Below are positions 18,111-28,388 of a stretch of DNA of 64,000 nucleotides, piece after piece (position 1 is the stretch's first letter; each line of letters starts with the position of its first letter). The DNA comes from [Leptolyngbya] sp. PCC 7376. Lineage in GTDB: Bacteria; Cyanobacteriota; Cyanobacteriia; Cyanobacteriales; MRBY01. The position numbers and the translations under genes were made by a program. Below the pieces are notes generated by a model, which saw nothing but the letters and a program-made list of their open reading frames with translations, was not told where the DNA came from and searched no databases. Location of the stretch: NCBI RefSeq assembly GCF_000316605.1, contig NC_019683.1, positions 5,006,036-5,070,035 on the forward strand. The letters are read 5' to 3'.

Positions 18111-18668
18111 TTGATAACCACTGTGACCTGTCTCTCTGTTCAACTTCAACCCCTTACGACTGATGATTTACCACAAGTTCTCGCACTAGACCAAGCTTGT
18201 TTTGGGGGGTTATGGTCGAAGGATGGTTATCTCCGAGAAATGGCAAGTCCGAATAGTACGCTCTTAATTTTGCCACTCCCTAATAACGGTGATCGCCTGA
18301 TGGGTTTAGGCTGTCTCTGGTCAATCGTCGAGGAAGCTCACGTGACAATTATGGCAGTGCACCCAGATTTTCAAGGACAAGGACTCGGCCAGTATATTTT
18401 ATTGGGGTTATTACGGGATGCTTGGCTGAGGGGTTTGGAACGGGCAACCCTCGAAGTGCGGGACTCCAATACAGCGGCGATCGCCCTCTACGAAAAATTT
18501 GGCTTTCAGACCGCAGGACGGCGGAAAGGTTATTACAAAGCCACAGGTGAAGATGCCTTGATTATGTGGCGTAAAGGTTTAGATCATCCTCAATTTCCAG
18601 AACAGCTAGAACAATGGGGAAAGATTGTGGGCGATCGCCTGTCCCAACACGCATGGAAATGGGAATAG
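18111..18668 (+). CDS. rimI: ribosomal protein S18-alanine N-acetyltransferase (RimI-like GNAT)
   Basis: A 185-residue GNAT acetyltransferase. The acetyl-CoA loop is seen in VHPDFQGQGLGQYIL, and the C-terminal EVRDSNTAAIALYEKFGFQ and RRKGYY blocks are typical of RimI. RimI acetylates the N-terminal alanine of ribosomal protein S18. Cyanobacterial members may act more broadly. The frame has no ATG near its N-terminus. TTG at 18111 or GTG at 18123 are the possible starts. A HIP1 site is embedded in the coding sequence, as expected for native genes. Confidence 0.85.
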   Translation: MITTVTCLSVQLQPLTTDDLPQVLALDQACFGGLWSKDGYLREMASPNSTLLILPLPNNGDRLMGLGCLWSIVEEAHVTIMAVHPDFQGQGLGQYILLGLLRDAWLRGLERATLEVRDSNTAAIALYEKFGFQTAGRRKGYYKATGEDALIMWRKGLDHPQFPEQLEQWGKIVGDRLSQHAWKWE

Positions 18669-18682
18669 GCACACACATAAAA

Positions 18683-18766
18683 CCCCCTAGCAATTAAATG
18701 ACTAGAGGGCTTATCAAAAAATATTTAAACGTTTCTAAGAACAGATTCTTATCAAAAAATATTTAA
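18683..18766. repeat. imperfect hairpin and a 19-bp direct repeat between convergent genes
   Basis: CCCCCTAG and CTAGAGGG (18683-18709) form a stem with one mismatch, which could end rimI and glgC transcripts. The sequence CTTATCAAAAAATATTTAA then occurs twice, at 18710-18728 and 18748-18766. I see no further function. Confidence 0.45.
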
Positions 18767-18782
18767 GTTGGAATAAATCTCG

Positions 18783-20072
18783 TTAGATGACTGTGCCATC
18801 ACCAATAACCGCATTCTTGAGCACGACAACAATGCCACTACGAATATAGAAGCCAAGCTCCTCACGGTTCGACTCTTCAACTCGGTCTTTATTGACGATC
18901 ATGACATCCTTACCGATATGAGCATTCTTATCGACAATTGCTCGGCGAATCGTTGAACCTTCACCGATCCCGATAGGAGGCTTACCGTTTTTGATACTCT
19001 CTAAACGCTTGTCATAATCTTGGTAATAATCTGCACCCATGATCAAACTGTCCTCGATGGTACAGTCTGCTTCGATGCGAGTCCGGATACCAAGAACAGA
19101 ATGGTGAATGCGGCAGTTTTTAATAATGCAACCTTCACTGATCATCGATTCAGTAACATCACTATTCAGCATCTTAGTCGGCGGTAAATGGCGACCACGA
19201 GTATAGATAGGAGCTTCGGCATCATAGAAGCTAAATGGTGGAATAGGTTGCTGCGTTAGACCTAAATTCGCTTCATAGAATGCTTCGATAGTTCCAATGT
19301 CCGCCCAGTAGTCATCAAACAGATAGGCTTGAACATTATGGTCTTTCGCTGCATCAGGAATGATTTCACTACCAAAATCAGTCTTATCTTTGCCTTCACG
19401 CAAGAGATCTAGAAGTACCTGTTTTTTGAAAACATAGATACCCATAGATGCGATGTAAGGCTTTGTTTTTGCCTGTTCTGCATCAAGACCTAGGGACTGG
19501 GTGTCCACTTGCATTGCGCGAAGTGCATCACCTTTTGGCTTTTCACTAAAGTCAACAACACGTCCATTACCATCGATTTTCATCAAACCGAAGGCTGGTG
19601 CAACTTTCTCATCAACGGGAACAACGGACAGTGTGATATCCGCATTTGTCTCACGGTGACGTTCGATGAACTTTCTGTAGTCCATGCGATAGAGGTGATC
19701 TCCAGAAAGAATGATGTACTCGTCTACATCCCATTCTTCTAGTAACCAGCTGTATTGACGCACAGCATCAGCTGTTCCTTGGAACCAATCGGGGTTTTCC
19801 TTTGTTTGCTGGGCTGCGAGCACTTCAGTAAAACTGTCAGTAAAGCCATTGTTATTGTACGCACGGCTAATATGACGGTTTAGTGATGCCGAATTAAATT
19901 GGGTTAAAACGTAAATTTTATGGATATCAGAATTAATGCAATTACTAACAGGGATATCGATTAAGCGATATTTTCCTGCTAGAGGCACTGCTGGCTTAGC
20001 TCTGAGTTTAGTTAGCGGATATAGGCGAGTGCCTGCGCCGCCGCCGAGTATGATTCCTAGGACGCGTTTCAC
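18783..20072 (-). CDS. glgC: glucose-1-phosphate adenylyltransferase (ADP-glucose pyrophosphorylase)
   Basis: A 429-residue enzyme of full cyanobacterial length. The N-terminal nucleotidyltransferase domain shows [13 protein letters not shown] and [16 protein letters not shown], with the [10 protein letters not shown] motif near 120. The C-terminal left-handed beta-helix ends in the allosteric region IVDKNAHIG...[13 protein letters not shown]. It makes ADP-glucose from glucose-1-phosphate and ATP, the committed step to glycogen, and is activated by 3-phosphoglycerate. The start is a GTG at 20072, which gives the conserved [12 protein letters not shown]-terminus. Confidence 0.96.
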   Translation of the reverse strand: MKRVLGIILGGGAGTRLYPLTKLRAKPAVPLAGKYRLIDIPVSNCINSDIHKIYVLTQFNSASLNRHISRAYNNNGFTDSFTEVLAAQQTKENPDWFQGTADAVRQYSWLLEEWDVDEYIILSGDHLYRMDYRKFIERHRETNADITLSVVPVDEKVAPAFGLMKIDGNGRVVDFSEKPKGDALRAMQVDTQSLGLDAEQAKTKPYIASMGIYVFKKQVLLDLLREGKDKTDFGSEIIPDAAKDHNVQAYLFDDYWADIGTIEAFYEANLGLTQQPIPPFSFYDAEAPIYTRGRHLPPTKMLNSDVTESMISEGCIIKNCRIHHSVLGIRTRIEADCTIEDSLIMGADYYQDYDKRLESIKNGKPPIGIGEGSTIRRAIVDKNAHIGKDVMIVNKDRVEESNREELGFYIRSGIVVVLKNAVIGDGTVI

Positions 20073-20564
20073 AAAAAAGACCTCATGACTGCCTGTTACC
20101 TCTCAGTCAAGTTTATGACTGTAGGGGTCATCTGGAAAAGTAAAAATGCCAACTTTTTGACTCTTTTTAGGTAAATATCTTTCGTAAGTCTGAATTCTTA
20201 GGCTGTTCTTTTTAAGGGAAAGGGATCATTTGATTAAGATACGTAATGGCGATCGCCCCTTTGTGGGAGGAAAACCTATAGATCCGAATTGCTCTTAGTG
20301 AGGGATCAAGAAGAATTTATTTCTAAAGCTCGGTGAGATATGAGGAAACAGGATAAAGAATATTAGCTTTTCCTATTCTAAGTTTTGATATTTATGGATA
20401 GTACTGAGTACATCACTATGGGAGGAAAATGGACTTGGACTGTCAGTAATTGACAATCTCCCTATGCCAGTCATCGGAAATGGTTGATATGATGAATCCT
20501 TGGCCTAATTTTTCCATTAGCCATTATTTCTCGTTTCCCCATATTTTCCTGAAATAAAGATCAG
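20073..20564. other. glgC-pdxJ divergent intergenic region
   Basis: 492 bp with no open frame that looks coding. It must hold the promoters of both divergent genes. One HIP1 site lies near 20249. No terminator, riboswitch or clear operator was recognised. Confidence 0.4.
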
Positions 20565-21305
20565 ATGCAAACTCCTAGTCCTATCCTTACCCTCGGCGTC
20601 AATATCGACCACGTTGCGACGATTCGCCAAGCTCGCCGCACTGTCGAACCGGATCCAGTTACTGCTGCTGCTTTAGCGGAATTGGGTGGTGCTAATGGGA
20701 TTACGGTGCATTTGCGAGAGGATCGTCGCCATATTCAAGACAGAGATGTCAAAATTTTGCGACAGACGGTACAGACTCATCTCAATCTCGAAATGGCTCC
20801 CACTGACGAAATGGTGGCGATCGCCCTCGATATCAAACCAGACTATGTCACCCTCGTCCCAGAGAAGCGGGAAGAAGTGACTACTGAAGGTGGCATCGAT
20901 ATCGTCAATAATTTTGAGCGGTTTAAACAGGTAGTCGAAACGCTACAGGAAGCGGATATTCCGGTGAGTTGGTTTATCGATTCGGAAGTCGAGCAAATTG
21001 AAGCGGCGGCTAAAACGAACGCAAAATTTATTGAACTCCACACCGGACAATATGCAGAGGTCTCTAGCGAAGAGGAACTTCAGAATGAACTGGACATCCT
21101 CTGCCAAGGCACGAAAGAGGCGATCACCCTTGGATTACGTGTCAATGCGGGTCATGGTCTCACCTACCGCAATGTCTTCCCGGTGGCCTGCATCGAAGGG
21201 ATGGAAGAACTTAACATTGGGCACACCATTATTAGCCGTGCCGTTCTGGTCGGATTAGAGCGTGCTGTCCGCGAAATGAAGCTTGCCATGAGGGGTCAGT
21301 TGTAG
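20565..21305 (+). CDS. pdxJ: pyridoxine 5'-phosphate synthase
   Basis: A 246-residue TIM-barrel protein of usual length. Signature blocks are [15 protein letters not shown] at the N-terminus, HLREDRRHI near 50, the catalytic Glu region [10 protein letters not shown] and the C-terminal [14 protein letters not shown]. It condenses 1-deoxyxylulose 5-phosphate with 3-amino-2-oxopropyl phosphate to give pyridoxine 5'-phosphate. Deoxyxylulose 5-phosphate is also the product of dxs, located 3.5 kb downstream. ATG start. ycf54 follows after 51 bp, so the two are probably co-transcribed. Confidence 0.96.
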   Translation: MQTPSPILTLGVNIDHVATIRQARRTVEPDPVTAAALAELGGANGITVHLREDRRHIQDRDVKILRQTVQTHLNLEMAPTDEMVAIALDIKPDYVTLVPEKREEVTTEGGIDIVNNFERFKQVVETLQEADIPVSWFIDSEVEQIEAAAKTNAKFIELHTGQYAEVSSEEELQNELDILCQGTKEAITLGLRVNAGHGLTYRNVFPVACIEGMEELNIGHTIISRAVLVGLERAVREMKLAMRGQL

Positions 21306-21356
21306 GGTATCTTTACTGAGATAAAAACCTTTCAAAACACTTTTATATCAACGATT

Positions 21357-21689
21357 ATGACCACCTATCATTACGCTGTCGCGAGCCAAAAGTTTTTATT
21401 TGAAGATGAGCCGTTTCCTGAAGTAATCAAAGAGCGTAAACGTCACTACGCGGATAAAGGATTGGAGAAAGATTTTTGGGTAGTAAAAGACCCTGCATTT
21501 ATCGATGCGCCCAGCCAAAAAGCAGTAAAAGAGGCAACACCTCAACCCTGTGCGGCAGTCATTTCCACCAATAAAAAATTCATTACTTGGCTCAAACTCC
21601 GCTTGGAATATATCTATGTGGGTGAATTTGAAGGACCTTCTGATGAGATTCCAGAACCCCTAAAATCTTTGTCTGGGGAAGTGATGTAG
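21357..21689 (+). CDS. ycf54: Ycf54 (DUF2488), Mg-protoporphyrin IX monomethyl ester cyclase partner
   Basis: A 110-residue protein matching the Ycf54 family over its full length: YHYAVASQKFL, RHYADKGLEKDFWVVKDPAF, and the STNKKFITWLKLRLEYI core followed by GEFEGPS. Ycf54 binds the oxidative cyclase AcsF/CycI, which forms ring E of chlorophyll, and is needed for its stability. It is found only in oxygenic phototrophs, so it supports the cyanobacterial assignment. It follows pdxJ closely on the same strand. Confidence 0.92.
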   Translation: MTTYHYAVASQKFLFEDEPFPEVIKERKRHYADKGLEKDFWVVKDPAFIDAPSQKAVKEATPQPCAAVISTNKKFITWLKLRLEYIYVGEFEGPSDEIPEPLKSLSGEVM

Positions 21690-21750
21690 TAGGGACAATG
21701 TTCCCTAAAATAATGCTGTGGTTTGTTGTTATTGCTTAAGGAGATGAGCA

Positions 21751-22575
21751 ATGGGTAAGTTCTGGAATATTGGGCGATCGCCTTGGCTATCGATGGCATT
21801 GGGTGGATTATCGGCGCTGTCTATGGCTCCTGTTGCCTTTGCCCAAACTGAAAACCTACCGACTTGCACCGGGCCCAATGCCGATGAATTTTTGGTCTTG
21901 GTTTTTACGCCCTCAGAACCACTTCAAGAAGAAGTACGTCTCCAAGTCGGACGCACTCTTTCTCAGAATCATGATCTCTTGGTTTGTCAGCATGGTGGCA
22001 ATGTCCTCAGTCGAATTGGAAATTTCGAGTCCCAAGCAAAAGCAACTGAATGGGCTGAATATTTCGATGGTGCAGTCGGTTTACCTCTGATGGTGATTAC
22101 CCCTGTGACTTCAGCCACAAATGCAACAGCTCAAGCGCCAGAAATTCCAACGCTTTCCGAAGCAGCAGCAACGCCTCCTGATGTCATTGTCCCTACGGAA
22201 ACAGCGATCCCTTCGGACACATTCCGACAGCAAATTAACCCCTCTCGTAATATTCCGATTGGTACACTCAGTGCCGAAGTAGCAGAAGTCCCAGAAATCG
22301 TTGATCCTTTTGAACCCAAAGCTTTAAATGGCAGTGGTTATGGTGTGCTGGTAGACTATGGCACAAATCCGGCGATCGCCACTGATCTCAAAACGTTACT
22401 CAGTAATGATGTGGCTCTCGTTAGCCATGCCACTCGCGGTTATCTCCTTGCCGAGCAAACAGCTGATGAAGACCGTCTCGTAGAGTTACTAAATTTACTC
22501 AGTCAAAATAATTTTGCGGCGATCGCCGTTCCCGTCGAGCAAATTATCATCCTCAAGCCAAACCTCATTCCCTAA
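21751..22575 (+). CDS. exported protein of unknown function with a two-part repeat
   Basis: A 274-residue protein. The N-terminus is a clear signal peptide (GGLSALSMAPVAFAQ, cleavage likely after residue 31). Two similar small domains flank a Pro/Ala/Thr-rich linker (about 115-180). The first spans about 40-110 (EFLVLVFTPS...VCQHGGNVLSRIGNF) and the second about 195-272 (YGVLVDYGTN...YLLAEQ...FAAIAVPVEQI). This layout resembles SPOR-like tandem folds, but I cannot assign the family. A strong AAGGAGA site precedes the ATG. It lies between ycf54 and thrB on the same strand. Confidence 0.7.
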   Translation: MGKFWNIGRSPWLSMALGGLSALSMAPVAFAQTENLPTCTGPNADEFLVLVFTPSEPLQEEVRLQVGRTLSQNHDLLVCQHGGNVLSRIGNFESQAKATEWAEYFDGAVGLPLMVITPVTSATNATAQAPEIPTLSEAAATPPDVIVPTETAIPSDTFRQQINPSRNIPIGTLSAEVAEVPEIVDPFEPKALNGSGYGVLVDYGTNPAIATDLKTLLSNDVALVSHATRGYLLAEQTADEDRLVELLNLLSQNNFAAIAVPVEQIIILKPNLIP

Positions 22576-22617
22576 TTTATCGAGCAGCTACTTTTCCATC
22601 AAAACAATTAAGAGACT

Positions 22618-23541
22618 ATGACCACAATCCAAGTAAAGGTTCCAGCAACAACCGCGAATATCGGTGCAGGCTTTGATTGCCTCGGAGCAGCCCTAACTCT
22701 GCATAATGAATTTCGGTTTACACCAACAGAAGCTGATGCACCATTTTTTAGCTTGGATGTTGTCGGTGAGGCGGTTGAAGCAAAAAAACTCGATGCCGAT
22801 CCCGACAATTTGCTCTATGTTGCCTTTGCGTACCTCTACGAAAAAATTGGTCAGCCAGTCCCCAATATTCACATCGACATTGATCTAAAAGTGCCTTTAT
22901 CGCGGGGGTTAGGTAGTTCAGCCACCGCGATTGTTGGTGGCATAGTAGGCGCGAATATTTTGGCGGGTTCTCCCTTGAGCCAAGATAAGGTTATGCAATT
23001 AGCGATCGAGCTGGAGGGACATCCCGATAATGTGGTTCCCGCTCTCCTCGGAGGCTGTCAACTTTCAGTGAATCATCAGCAAAGCTGGGTAATTTGTCCT
23101 TGGGCATGGCATGAAGCCGTGATCCCAGTGGTTACAATCCCTGATTTTGAGCTTTCGACCGAAGAATCCCGTCTCGTATTACCGCAGCAGTATGCCCGCG
23201 CTCAGGCGATTTTTAATGCATCTCGTCTAGGCTTATTGCCTCATGGTTTAGCACAAAATAATGCAGAATATTTAAAGGCATCCCTTGATGATCAGATTCA
23301 TCAGCCTTATCGAAAAAATTTGATTGTGGGTTATGACCAAGTCCAAATGGCAGCGGTTGAAGCGGGAGCCTTCGGGATGGTGATTAGCGGTGCAGGGCCA
23401 ACATTATTAGCTTTAGCAAGTCCCGAGAATGCCGAGAATGTTGCGGCGACAATGCAGGATACATGGTCAAAGTTCAAAGTGAATGCTCAAGCAAAAGTTT
23501 TGGCGATCGCCCCTGAGGGAACGACAGTTACAACTCTTTAA
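22618..23541 (+). CDS. thrB: homoserine kinase
   Basis: A 307-residue GHMP-family kinase. The N-terminal VPATTANIGAGFDCLG motif, the ATP-binding PLSRGLGSSATAIVGG loop (about 91-106) and the C-terminal GMVISGAGPTLLAL motif are all present. It phosphorylates L-homoserine to O-phosphohomoserine on the route to threonine. ATG start, 43 bp after the exported protein gene. It is convergent with the 2TM gene. Confidence 0.95.
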   Translation: MTTIQVKVPATTANIGAGFDCLGAALTLHNEFRFTPTEADAPFFSLDVVGEAVEAKKLDADPDNLLYVAFAYLYEKIGQPVPNIHIDIDLKVPLSRGLGSSATAIVGGIVGANILAGSPLSQDKVMQLAIELEGHPDNVVPALLGGCQLSVNHQQSWVICPWAWHEAVIPVVTIPDFELSTEESRLVLPQQYARAQAIFNASRLGLLPHGLAQNNAEYLKASLDDQIHQPYRKNLIVGYDQVQMAAVEAGAFGMVISGAGPTLLALASPENAENVAATMQDTWSKFKVNAQAKVLAIAPEGTTVTTL

Positions 23542-23588
23542 ATATTACTAACGAACAATAATAGATTGGCATTCGCCTAGTAATTCTT

Positions 23589-24092
23589 TTAATTAAAATC
23601 AGCGCCGCTGAGAAATCTCTGTGTCTTTTGCCAAAGCGTTTGGACAGACTCTTTTAATTGCGTTTTACGATCCCAACGTTCAAATTCAGTTTCATAGTTC
23701 TCGCCACTAGTTTGCCAGAGCCGCCAACTTTTCAAACTAAAAAACAAACCCCAAATGAGCAAAATGTAGAGTGACCAAGAAGGTTGCCCAGAGTCAAGGG
23801 TGTTTAATCCCAAGAGAAAAGAATTAACAATCCCGAAACGAATCGTTTTATTTTTAAGAATGTGACGACGATATAGATTAAAGTCTTGCTTTTTGCGACT
23901 GACAATTTTTTGACTACGCCATGTTTCTTCTGCCACAACCAAATCAGTTTGAGGAATGCCCAAATCAGCAGCAATCTCCTCTAACTGAGTGCGGGTTAAC
24001 TCGCTTTCTTCCTCGCGGCGGGCGATCGCCAACTGTAAAATTTCCTGGATATCTTCGACCTGATAGGTTTCCGGTGTAGGTGTAGCTGTCAT
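23589..24092 (-). CDS. 2TM domain-containing protein
   Basis: A 167-residue protein. The N-terminal half (about 12-60) is a charged helical segment typical of SHOCT/2TM-like cyanobacterial proteins (EILQLAIARREEESELTRTQLEEIAADLGI). Two hydrophobic helices follow (about 88-100 and 106-122) around GLNTLDSGQPSWSLYILLIWG, then an amphipathic tail. This matches the 2TM family, whose function is not known. ATG start at 24092. HIP1 sites are present in the coding sequence. Confidence 0.7.
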   Translation of the reverse strand: MTATPTPETYQVEDIQEILQLAIARREEESELTRTQLEEIAADLGIPQTDLVVAEETWRSQKIVSRKKQDFNLYRRHILKNKTIRFGIVNSFLLGLNTLDSGQPSWSLYILLIWGLFFSLKSWRLWQTSGENYETEFERWDRKTQLKESVQTLWQKTQRFLSGADFN

Positions 24093-24134
24093 GCGACTGA
24101 TGGCAACGAAAGGGTTATTCCCCCATTATGCCTA

Positions 24135-24452
24135 CTAAAGTTCAGAATTCGCCTCTGCTATTGGGGCAATTTCTCCATATTCTGACAAGCGGGCGATCGC
24201 CTCATCCGGTTCAGCATAAATCAGCTGCAACAATTCACTTGGTTCCATCCCCAACAATCGCGAATAAAAACCCACTTCACCCATAATTCGCGCTTCCCCT
24301 TGCCGCAAATACATTGATAAACAGTGGTGAGCTTGGGTTTCAACACTCCGATTTGTCCGAAAAAAAGCCAACGCATGGAGCAATCGATCTTCGTAAGGAG
24401 CCAGTTGATTTAAGGCCAAGGGTTCAGGTTTCTTCACAAAATCAGATGGCAA
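24135..24452 (-). CDS. small conserved protein of unknown function
   Basis: A 105-residue acidic helical protein (ALAFFRTNRSVETQAHHCLSMYLRQGEARIMGEVGFYSRLLGM). No domain is recognised. The frame has no ATG at its N-terminus, so TTG at 24452 is the most upstream start, and a GTG five codons later is an alternative. It lies 42 bp upstream of the 2TM gene on the same strand and may be co-transcribed with it. Confidence 0.6.
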   Translation of the reverse strand: MPSDFVKKPEPLALNQLAPYEDRLLHALAFFRTNRSVETQAHHCLSMYLRQGEARIMGEVGFYSRLLGMEPSELLQLIYAEPDEAIARLSEYGEIAPIAEANSEL

Positions 24453-24839
24453 TCACCACCATAAAACACACTTTACAAAATAAGCTTTTCGGCAAAACCC
24501 CATCTTAAATTATGGATCGAAAAACGCCTCTTTCTTAAATATTCATGAACCTATTTTTTGTAACAAAAAATACAAGAATACATAGTCCAGAAGGATAATT
24601 AGGCAACCAAAAATAAACTTAAAACAACATAAACAAGACCTATACGTAAGCAAGGTGTATTACACTGCCAAAAATTGTGGCAGATAATACATTTTCTCGC
24701 CGATATTTCCTTGTTTTAATTGATCTTCACCAATTTCTAGACCCTGCTCCCCACACAGAATTGATTCCCCTGATCAAACTAGTCAGACCTGATATGCTGA
24801 GAGCTAGACCTTTTTATAAGATGGCTTTTTAGCAAACCT
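24453..24839. other. dxs upstream region with two dyads
   Basis: 387 bp of AT-rich sequence without a gene. ATTTTTTGT A ACAAAAAAT at about 24551-24569 is a perfect dyad with 9-bp arms. TGCCA/TGGCA at about 24668-24684 can form a small hairpin. Either could be an operator or terminator. The dxs promoter should lie here. Confidence 0.4.
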
Positions 24840-26750
24840 ATGCATCTTAGTGAAATTACCCACCCCAACCAACTCCACGGTTTATCTATTCGCCAGTTGG
24901 AAGAAATAGCCAATCAAATTCGCGAAAAACATTTACAAACGATCGCCGCAAGTGGTGGTCACCTTGGCCCGGGACTTGGCGTCGTCGAACTAACAATCGC
25001 CCTGTACCAAACTCTCGATCTGGATCACGACAAAGTTGTCTGGGATGTCGGGCACCAAGCATATCCCCACAAACTCCTCACTGGACGCTATAACGACTTC
25101 CATACTCTCCGCCAAAAAGACGGTGTTGCAGGCTACCTCAAGCGCACAGAAAATCAATTTGATCACTTTGGTGCTGGCCACGCTTCAACCAGTATTTCAG
25201 CGGCATTGGGCATGGCATTAGCGCGGGATGCCCAAGGAGAAGACTATAAATCTGTTGCAGTAATTGGTGATGGTGCTTTAACTGGCGGTATGGCCTTAGA
25301 AGCCATCAACCACGCTGGACACTTGCCCGACACCAATTTGATGGTGGTGCTTAACGATAATGAAATGTCGATTTCACCAAATGTTGGTGCCATTTCCCGT
25401 TACCTCAATAAGGTACGCCTGAGCGATCCGGTGCAATTTTTAACGGATAACCTCGAAGAACAGGTTAAACATCTACCTTTTCTTGGTGAATCTATCACAC
25501 CAGAAATGGAACGCTTCAAAGAAGGCATGAAGCGTCTCGCAGTCTCTAAAGTCGGTGCTGTCATCGAAGAGCTTGGCTTTACATATTTTGGCCCTGTTGA
25601 TGGTCACAATATTGAGGAGCTCATCCGTACATTTAAACAAGCTCACAAGGCGAAAGGCCCTACCCTTGTTCATGTTGCAACAGTGAAGGGCAAAGGGTAT
25701 GCGATCGCCGAAAAAGACCAAGTAGGCTACCATGCCCAAAAGCCTTTTGATCTCGCCACAGGGAAGGCTTACCCTTCGAAAAAGCCGACTCCACCAAGCT
25801 ACTCAAAAGTTTTTGCCCATACTTTAACGACCCTTGCCGCAAATAATCCAAAAATCATCGGGATTACCGCTGCAATGGCAACAGGTACTGGCCTCGATAA
25901 GCTCCAGAAGAAACTACCAAAGCAATATATTGATGTTGGTATCGCGGAGCAACATGCAGTAACCCTTGCAGCAGGCATGGCTTGTGACGGAATTAGTCCA
26001 GTCGTCGCAATTTATTCGACCTTTTTGCAGCGAGCTTACGACCAAATTATTCATGATGTTTGCATTCAGAAATTGCCAGTCTTTTTCTGTTTAGACCGCG
26101 CAGGTATTGTTGGTGCGGATGGCCCAACACACCAAGGCATGTACGATATTTCTTACCTCCGCCTCATCCCTAATATCGTCGTGATGGCACCAAAAGACGA
26201 AGCTGAGCTTCAACAGATGCTCGTCACTGGTATCGAATACAACAAAGGGGCGATCGCCATGCGTTATCCCCGAGGTAGTGGCATTGGTGTACCACTCATG
26301 GAAGATGGCTGGGAAGCACTCCCAATCGGCAAAGGTGAAATTCTCCGTAACGGTGATGACATCCTCTTAATCGGTTACGGTGCCATGGTGAACCCAACAT
26401 TACAAGTTGCTGAAATCTTAGGAGAGCACGGCATCTCTGCAACGGTGATCAATGCCCGTTTTGTGAAACCTCTAGATACTGAGCTAATCGCGCCCCTCGC
26501 AAAGCAACTTGGCAAAGTCGCAACCTTTGAAGAAGGAAGTCTAATGGGTGGCTTTGGTTCCGCAGTGTGTGAAGCTCTCCAAGAGCATGATATTCAGGTT
26601 CCCGTGAAGCGATTTGGGATTAAAGATGTCCTTGTCGATCACGCAACTCCGGCAGAATCCAAGATTGCCCACGGTTTAACACCAGCACAAATGGCTCAAT
26701 CTATCCGCGAGAAGTTTTTCGCGAAAAATACAGTTACAGTCAATGCCTAA
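24840..26750 (+). CDS. dxs: 1-deoxy-D-xylulose-5-phosphate synthase
   Basis: A 636-residue transketolase-like enzyme of usual length. It shows [15 protein letters not shown], the [17 protein letters not shown] block, the thiamine diphosphate motif [19 protein letters not shown]...NDNEMSIS, the catalytic Glu region [17 protein letters not shown], and [15 protein letters not shown]. It joins pyruvate and glyceraldehyde 3-phosphate to 1-deoxyxylulose 5-phosphate, the entry step of the MEP isoprenoid route, whose product also feeds pdxJ and thiamine synthesis. ATG start, terminator downstream. Confidence 0.97.
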   Translation: MHLSEITHPNQLHGLSIRQLEEIANQIREKHLQTIAASGGHLGPGLGVVELTIALYQTLDLDHDKVVWDVGHQAYPHKLLTGRYNDFHTLRQKDGVAGYLKRTENQFDHFGAGHASTSISAALGMALARDAQGEDYKSVAVIGDGALTGGMALEAINHAGHLPDTNLMVVLNDNEMSISPNVGAISRYLNKVRLSDPVQFLTDNLEEQVKHLPFLGESITPEMERFKEGMKRLAVSKVGAVIEELGFTYFGPVDGHNIEELIRTFKQAHKAKGPTLVHVATVKGKGYAIAEKDQVGYHAQKPFDLATGKAYPSKKPTPPSYSKVFAHTLTTLAANNPKIIGITAAMATGTGLDKLQKKLPKQYIDVGIAEQHAVTLAAGMACDGISPVVAIYSTFLQRAYDQIIHDVCIQKLPVFFCLDRAGIVGADGPTHQGMYDISYLRLIPNIVVMAPKDEAELQQMLVTGIEYNKGAIAMRYPRGSGIGVPLMEDGWEALPIGKGEILRNGDDILLIGYGAMVNPTLQVAEILGEHGISATVINARFVKPLDTELIAPLAKQLGKVATFEEGSLMGGFGSAVCEALQEHDIQVPVKRFGIKDVLVDHATPAESKIAHGLTPAQMAQSIREKFFAKNTVTVNA

Positions 26751-26810
26751 TTTATTCGCCCAATATTTATTAGCTCAATAAATCCACCCATAAATCGGGC
26801 AAATCATTGG

Positions 26811-26838
26811 GAGTGTTCATAAGAGCACTCTCTTTTTA
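26811..26838 (+). terminator. Rho-independent terminator of dxs
   Basis: GAGTGTTC/GAGCACTC (8-bp stem, one G-T pair) with an ATAA loop, followed by TCTTTTTATT. It lies 60 bp after the dxs stop. Confidence 0.85.
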
Positions 26839-26860
26839 TTAGTGCTGGAAAAATAAAAAT

Positions 26861-26971
26861 ATGGGCGATCGCCCTAACTCTTACACATGGTTCTTTGATC
26901 AACACAAAGACATCACAGTACAGATTCAAAAGCCACGCCAGAGCAGCATGCCTTCCCAACAGTCAGATTAA
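26861..26971 (+). CDS. possible 36-residue protein
   Basis: An ATG opens 36 codons that begin with a HIP1 site (GDR) and read SYTWFFDQHKDITVQI before a polar tail. No ribosome-binding site is clear and no relative is recognised. It could be a real small gene or the leftover of a longer one disturbed by the nearby IS982 element. It contains the last HIP1 site I can find before the island. Confidence 0.25.
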   Translation: MGDRPNSYTWFFDQHKDITVQIQKPRQSSMPSQQSD

Positions 26972-27111
26972 ATCTTGTCTACTCCGAGGGAATGAAGCAA
27001 AAGAAGATAATGGTCGAGATTCACTCTGAACGTATTGGGGGATGAAATAGTCCTTAATAGATTCAAAGCCATTTTCCGAGGTGAAGGGCCGATCTACTGA
27101 ATTCTTAAATA

Positions 27112-28065
27112 ACGTGAGTTCGGGATAAGGAAATGAGGTTCTAATCAAGCTGAAGAGAGGGTTTCTTAGGCTGATGACAGTAGGCAATTAGACCGCAAAG
27201 CAAGTTGACACAAAAGTTGGCAGGACTGCGGTGGCGGGAATGTTCAATCTGAGAAATTTTCTTCAGTTGGTCAATGACTGTCTCAATTAAAGCTCGCTTA
27301 CGAGCCAAAACTTTGTCACGCCAAAGCATCAGGTGATTCTTCATATTGCGACGAGGCTTAGCTAGAAGCCTCACATCATATTCTTCTTGTAAATACTGTG
27401 CCAGAGGTTGAGAGACGTAACCTTTATCGGCAAAGACTTTTCCCGATAACCCTTTCAAAAGCTCCACTACCGGCTTTCTATCATTGGTGTTGCCAGGCGT
27501 GATTTTAACATTGAGTAATTCGCCATGGTCATTGATAATCAGATGTAGTTTGAAACCAAAGAACCAACCCACAGAGGTTTTACCTCGAGCGGCATGACCA
27601 TCAAAAACGCGATGTGGAGAGATGCGGCGATTGTGACAAACCTTGATACTGGTGGCATCAATGAAACTAATACCTGTGCATTGTGCTGTAGGTAGACACA
27701 TAGAGGTACTAACGTCGAAGGCATCCACTCCACAAAACGTTGGTCACTCACGGCTCTGGGAAAAGCTCCTCGCCAGTGATGACGCACATTGATGAGATAG
27801 AAATACTTGAAATTACGATAGTGAGATTGATGAAATGCAATCAATATCGTCATTATCTCGCTGAGACTAAGGCTTCTGGGGCGACGTCGCCGCCGTTGTT
27901 TCGAGGCCAGTAATTGTTGTTGCCATTGAGGTTCAAAGACTTGGCAGAAATCATCAATGGAACAAAACAAAGGTTCTAGACTGGTCATGGGAGAAAGTGG
28001 TGGATTGCTTATTAACTTCCACAATATGCACTTTTTCCTTTTTCTTCCTTATCCCGAACTCACGT
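27112..28065. mobile_element. IS982-family element, copy A (defective)
   Basis: 954 bp bounded by inverted ends ACGTGAGTTCGGGATAAGGA and its complement. The flanks (TTAAATA and TTTTTTA) do not form a convincing target duplication. Its transposase is broken by a 10-nt deletion. It sits just outside the leftmost tRNA-Thr att copy. Confidence 0.85.
27141..28024 (-). pseudogene. IS982 transposase, frameshifted
   Basis: The N-terminal part (28024 down to about 27700; FCQVFEPQWQ, LSEIMTILIAFHQSHYRNF) and C-terminal part (to 27141; [30 protein letters not shown]) lie in different frames. Compared with copies B and C, ten bases equivalent to TGTTATGGTC are missing near 27690. Repairing this would give a protein of about 296 residues like copy C. 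Confidence 0.85.
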
Positions 28066-28185
28066 TTTTTTAGATAAGTCTGATGTAGGAGTAGTCACAA
28101 CCTGTCATGACCAGTTATCCTAGAGCTACTTATAAGTCCGTAATAAGTCTATTTGGTAGAGCGTCATCGAGGGCTAATCCCTGTA

Positions 28186-28235
28186 ACGTAGAGCCCATAA
28201 CGAGATTTGAACTCGTGACCTCTCCCTTACCAAGG
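28186..28235. repeat. att copy 1: 50-bp 3' fragment of tRNA-Thr (outer left end of island)
   Basis: Identical over 50 bp to 56158-56207, inside and just past the 3' end of tRNA-Thr(GGT), and to 36832-36881. It starts ACGTAGAGCCCATAACGAG and ends in the anticodon-arm sequence CTTACCAAGG. The preceding 30 bp (TAGAGCGTCATCGAGGGCTA...) are also shared with the middle copy. It marks the chromosome-island junction left by integration into the tRNA gene. Confidence 0.85.
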
Positions 28236-28388
28236 GTCTACGGCAAATAGTTAATCAATCTATTAACCGTTTCAACAATCTACCAACTCGAATGTGAGTC
28301 AGAAATGCGGGTGAATTTTATTCACTTTTCTTCGTATTCTTAAGATGGCAGATTCACTATTTACCGTAGGTGTGGTTAACGTTTATAA

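Noticed and set aside
28186-28235. tRNA-Thr gene at the left att copy
   Set aside because: Only the 3' part is present. The 5' acceptor strand and D-arm are missing, so it is an attachment remnant.
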